Assembly: GCA_030280995.1 (NCBI GenBank)
Contig: JASXTE010000002.1
Span: 3,669,683-3,733,682, forward strand
Direction: 5' to 3'
Origin: Hemileia vastatrix
Taxonomy: Eukaryota > Basidiomycota > Pucciniomycetes > Pucciniales > Zaghouaniaceae
Length of the DNA stretch: 64,000 bases
The stretch's first letter is position 1. Every line of letters begins with the position of its first letter. The notes below the pieces were generated by a model, which ran no database searches, was not told where the DNA came from, and worked only from the letters and a program-made list of their open reading frames with translations. The position numbers were made by a program, and so were the translations under genes. Positions 63,440 to 64,000 of the stretch are shown here, piece by piece.

Positions 63440-64000
63440 TTGTGAAGTGAAATGTTGGAGAGTGATTGGCATTATAATGGATTGTATGCCGGTTGATTGA
63501 ATGTTTTGTGATTCAAGGGAGGGGAGAGCTGGTGCTGGTTCTGGATCCTCTTCTTCATAAAGATCATTCCACTCATCCTTTAAATCAACTAGGATATTGT
63601 GGAGTATAATGCAAGTCATGATCCAATGATTCGCAGTTTTGATCTCCATTTTTTTTTGAAATTGGATTTGAAGCTCCTGAAGACTAGAAAATCATCCCTT
63701 TAAAATACCTATAGCATGTTCAATCTGCACTCTTGATTGGGCAAGGTGATAATTAAATTTAGTTTTGGGGTCATTTTCTAAGGTTGCACCATGGAAAGCA
63801 GGTATAATGTACTTCCCACTTACACATGCTGAGTCTGAAAGGAGGTACTGAGATTCATCAAAGTATGAGTCTGGGGTTTGAGATATCCTGATTCTTTGGA
63901 AGATGGAAGAGTCAAGACATGATCCAGGGCAGCCACTGTGAAAGAAATAAATTTTTTATTGAAATCACATATAATTTGAACGGCAATAGAGTATCTAGAA
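63440..64000 (-). pseudogene. PIF/Harbinger-type DDE transposase, C-terminal part, cut by window end
   Basis: Minus strand from the right edge: SIAVQIICDFNKKFISF (first catalytic Asp region), a frameshift, then SGCPGSCLDSSIF, DSYFDESQYLLSDSACVSG (second Asp region), FNYHLAQSRVQIEHAIGILK (catalytic Glu in the RxxIEHAIG motif). A TGA follows at about 63691, where related proteins have GRW/GRF. Then ANHWIMTCIILHNILVDLKD and EWNDLYEEEDPEPAPALPSL, ending at 63431-63440. Family knowledge: such transposases form DNA transposons with a separate Myb/SANT-like DNA-binding protein. The start lies outside the window, and the element ends cannot be seen. Confidence 0.8.

Noticed and set aside
1..64000. 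Host housekeeping genes, tRNA or rRNA genes
   Set aside because: No tRNA-like cloverleaf, rRNA segment or conserved cellular enzyme was recognised. All recognisable coding matter belongs to mobile or amplified families.

Overview
The window looks like repeat-dominated nuclear DNA of a filamentous fungus, most likely a basidiomycete of the rust (Pucciniales) type. The reasons are the high A+T content, short GT-AG introns of about 50-65 bp with CTGAC/CTGAT branch sites, Ty3/gypsy polyproteins with basidiomycete-style motifs (FIDDGG in reverse transcriptase, CVYVRMFIKDF after it), a PIF/Harbinger transposase piece, and remnants of the TET-like 2OG-Fe(II) oxygenase and Myb/SANT-like families that are abundant in rusts. 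I see no ordinary housekeeping gene, tRNA, rRNA or CRISPR array. The rust assignment is inference from family recall and no species is claimed.

The centre is a four-part nest of LTR retrotransposons that can be resolved to the base in most places. Element C (+, 6970-54518) was invaded by element A (+, 9956-22053, target duplication GCGG) and by element D (-, 26853-52334, target duplication TCGT). D was then invaded by element B (+, 34441-46984, target duplication ACGT). A and D are one family, B a second, C a third. D and B have gag-protease, reverse transcriptase, RNase H and integrase. A and C lack reverse transcriptase and RNase H. In A, B and D, gag-protease and pol are in different frames joined at a conserved T-TTT-TTA/G slippery heptamer. 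All copies carry stops or frameshifts in gag-pol.

The most interesting content lies between integrase and the 3' LTR of every element. There, on the antisense strand, are one (B) or two (A, C, D) spliced genes whose proteins start with a six-cysteine cluster C-X2-C-X6-C-X12-15-C-X2-C-X6-C, like a fungal Zn2Cys6 cluster but with the basic half second. They continue with a Ser/Pro-rich middle and a helical C-terminus. Two of these genes (D 27973-28613, B 43644-44634) are open end to end once an intron at the same site and phase is removed, although gag-pol of the same elements is damaged. Just upstream of the antisense start codons sit arrays of a short hairpin motif (4-bp stem, 6-nt loop, then TTAAACTGG) whose stem exists in three self-consistent versions. 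The same motif also lies inside pol on both sides of RT-RNase H. Larger hairpin modules and a GGTGCAC-centred palindrome recur in the 3' regions.

Outside the nest, a two-gene unit (Myb/SANT-like gene and TET-like oxygenase, tail to tail) appears to occur twice as mirror images around a palindrome at 54519-55440. Element C sits inside the left Myb-like copy. The right oxygenase copy contains a solo LTR (59063-59788, target duplication AATTT). The right end holds a satellite-like tandem repeat, a C/T-G/A minisatellite foldback, a truncated family-1 LTR and a Harbinger transposase fragment that runs off the window.
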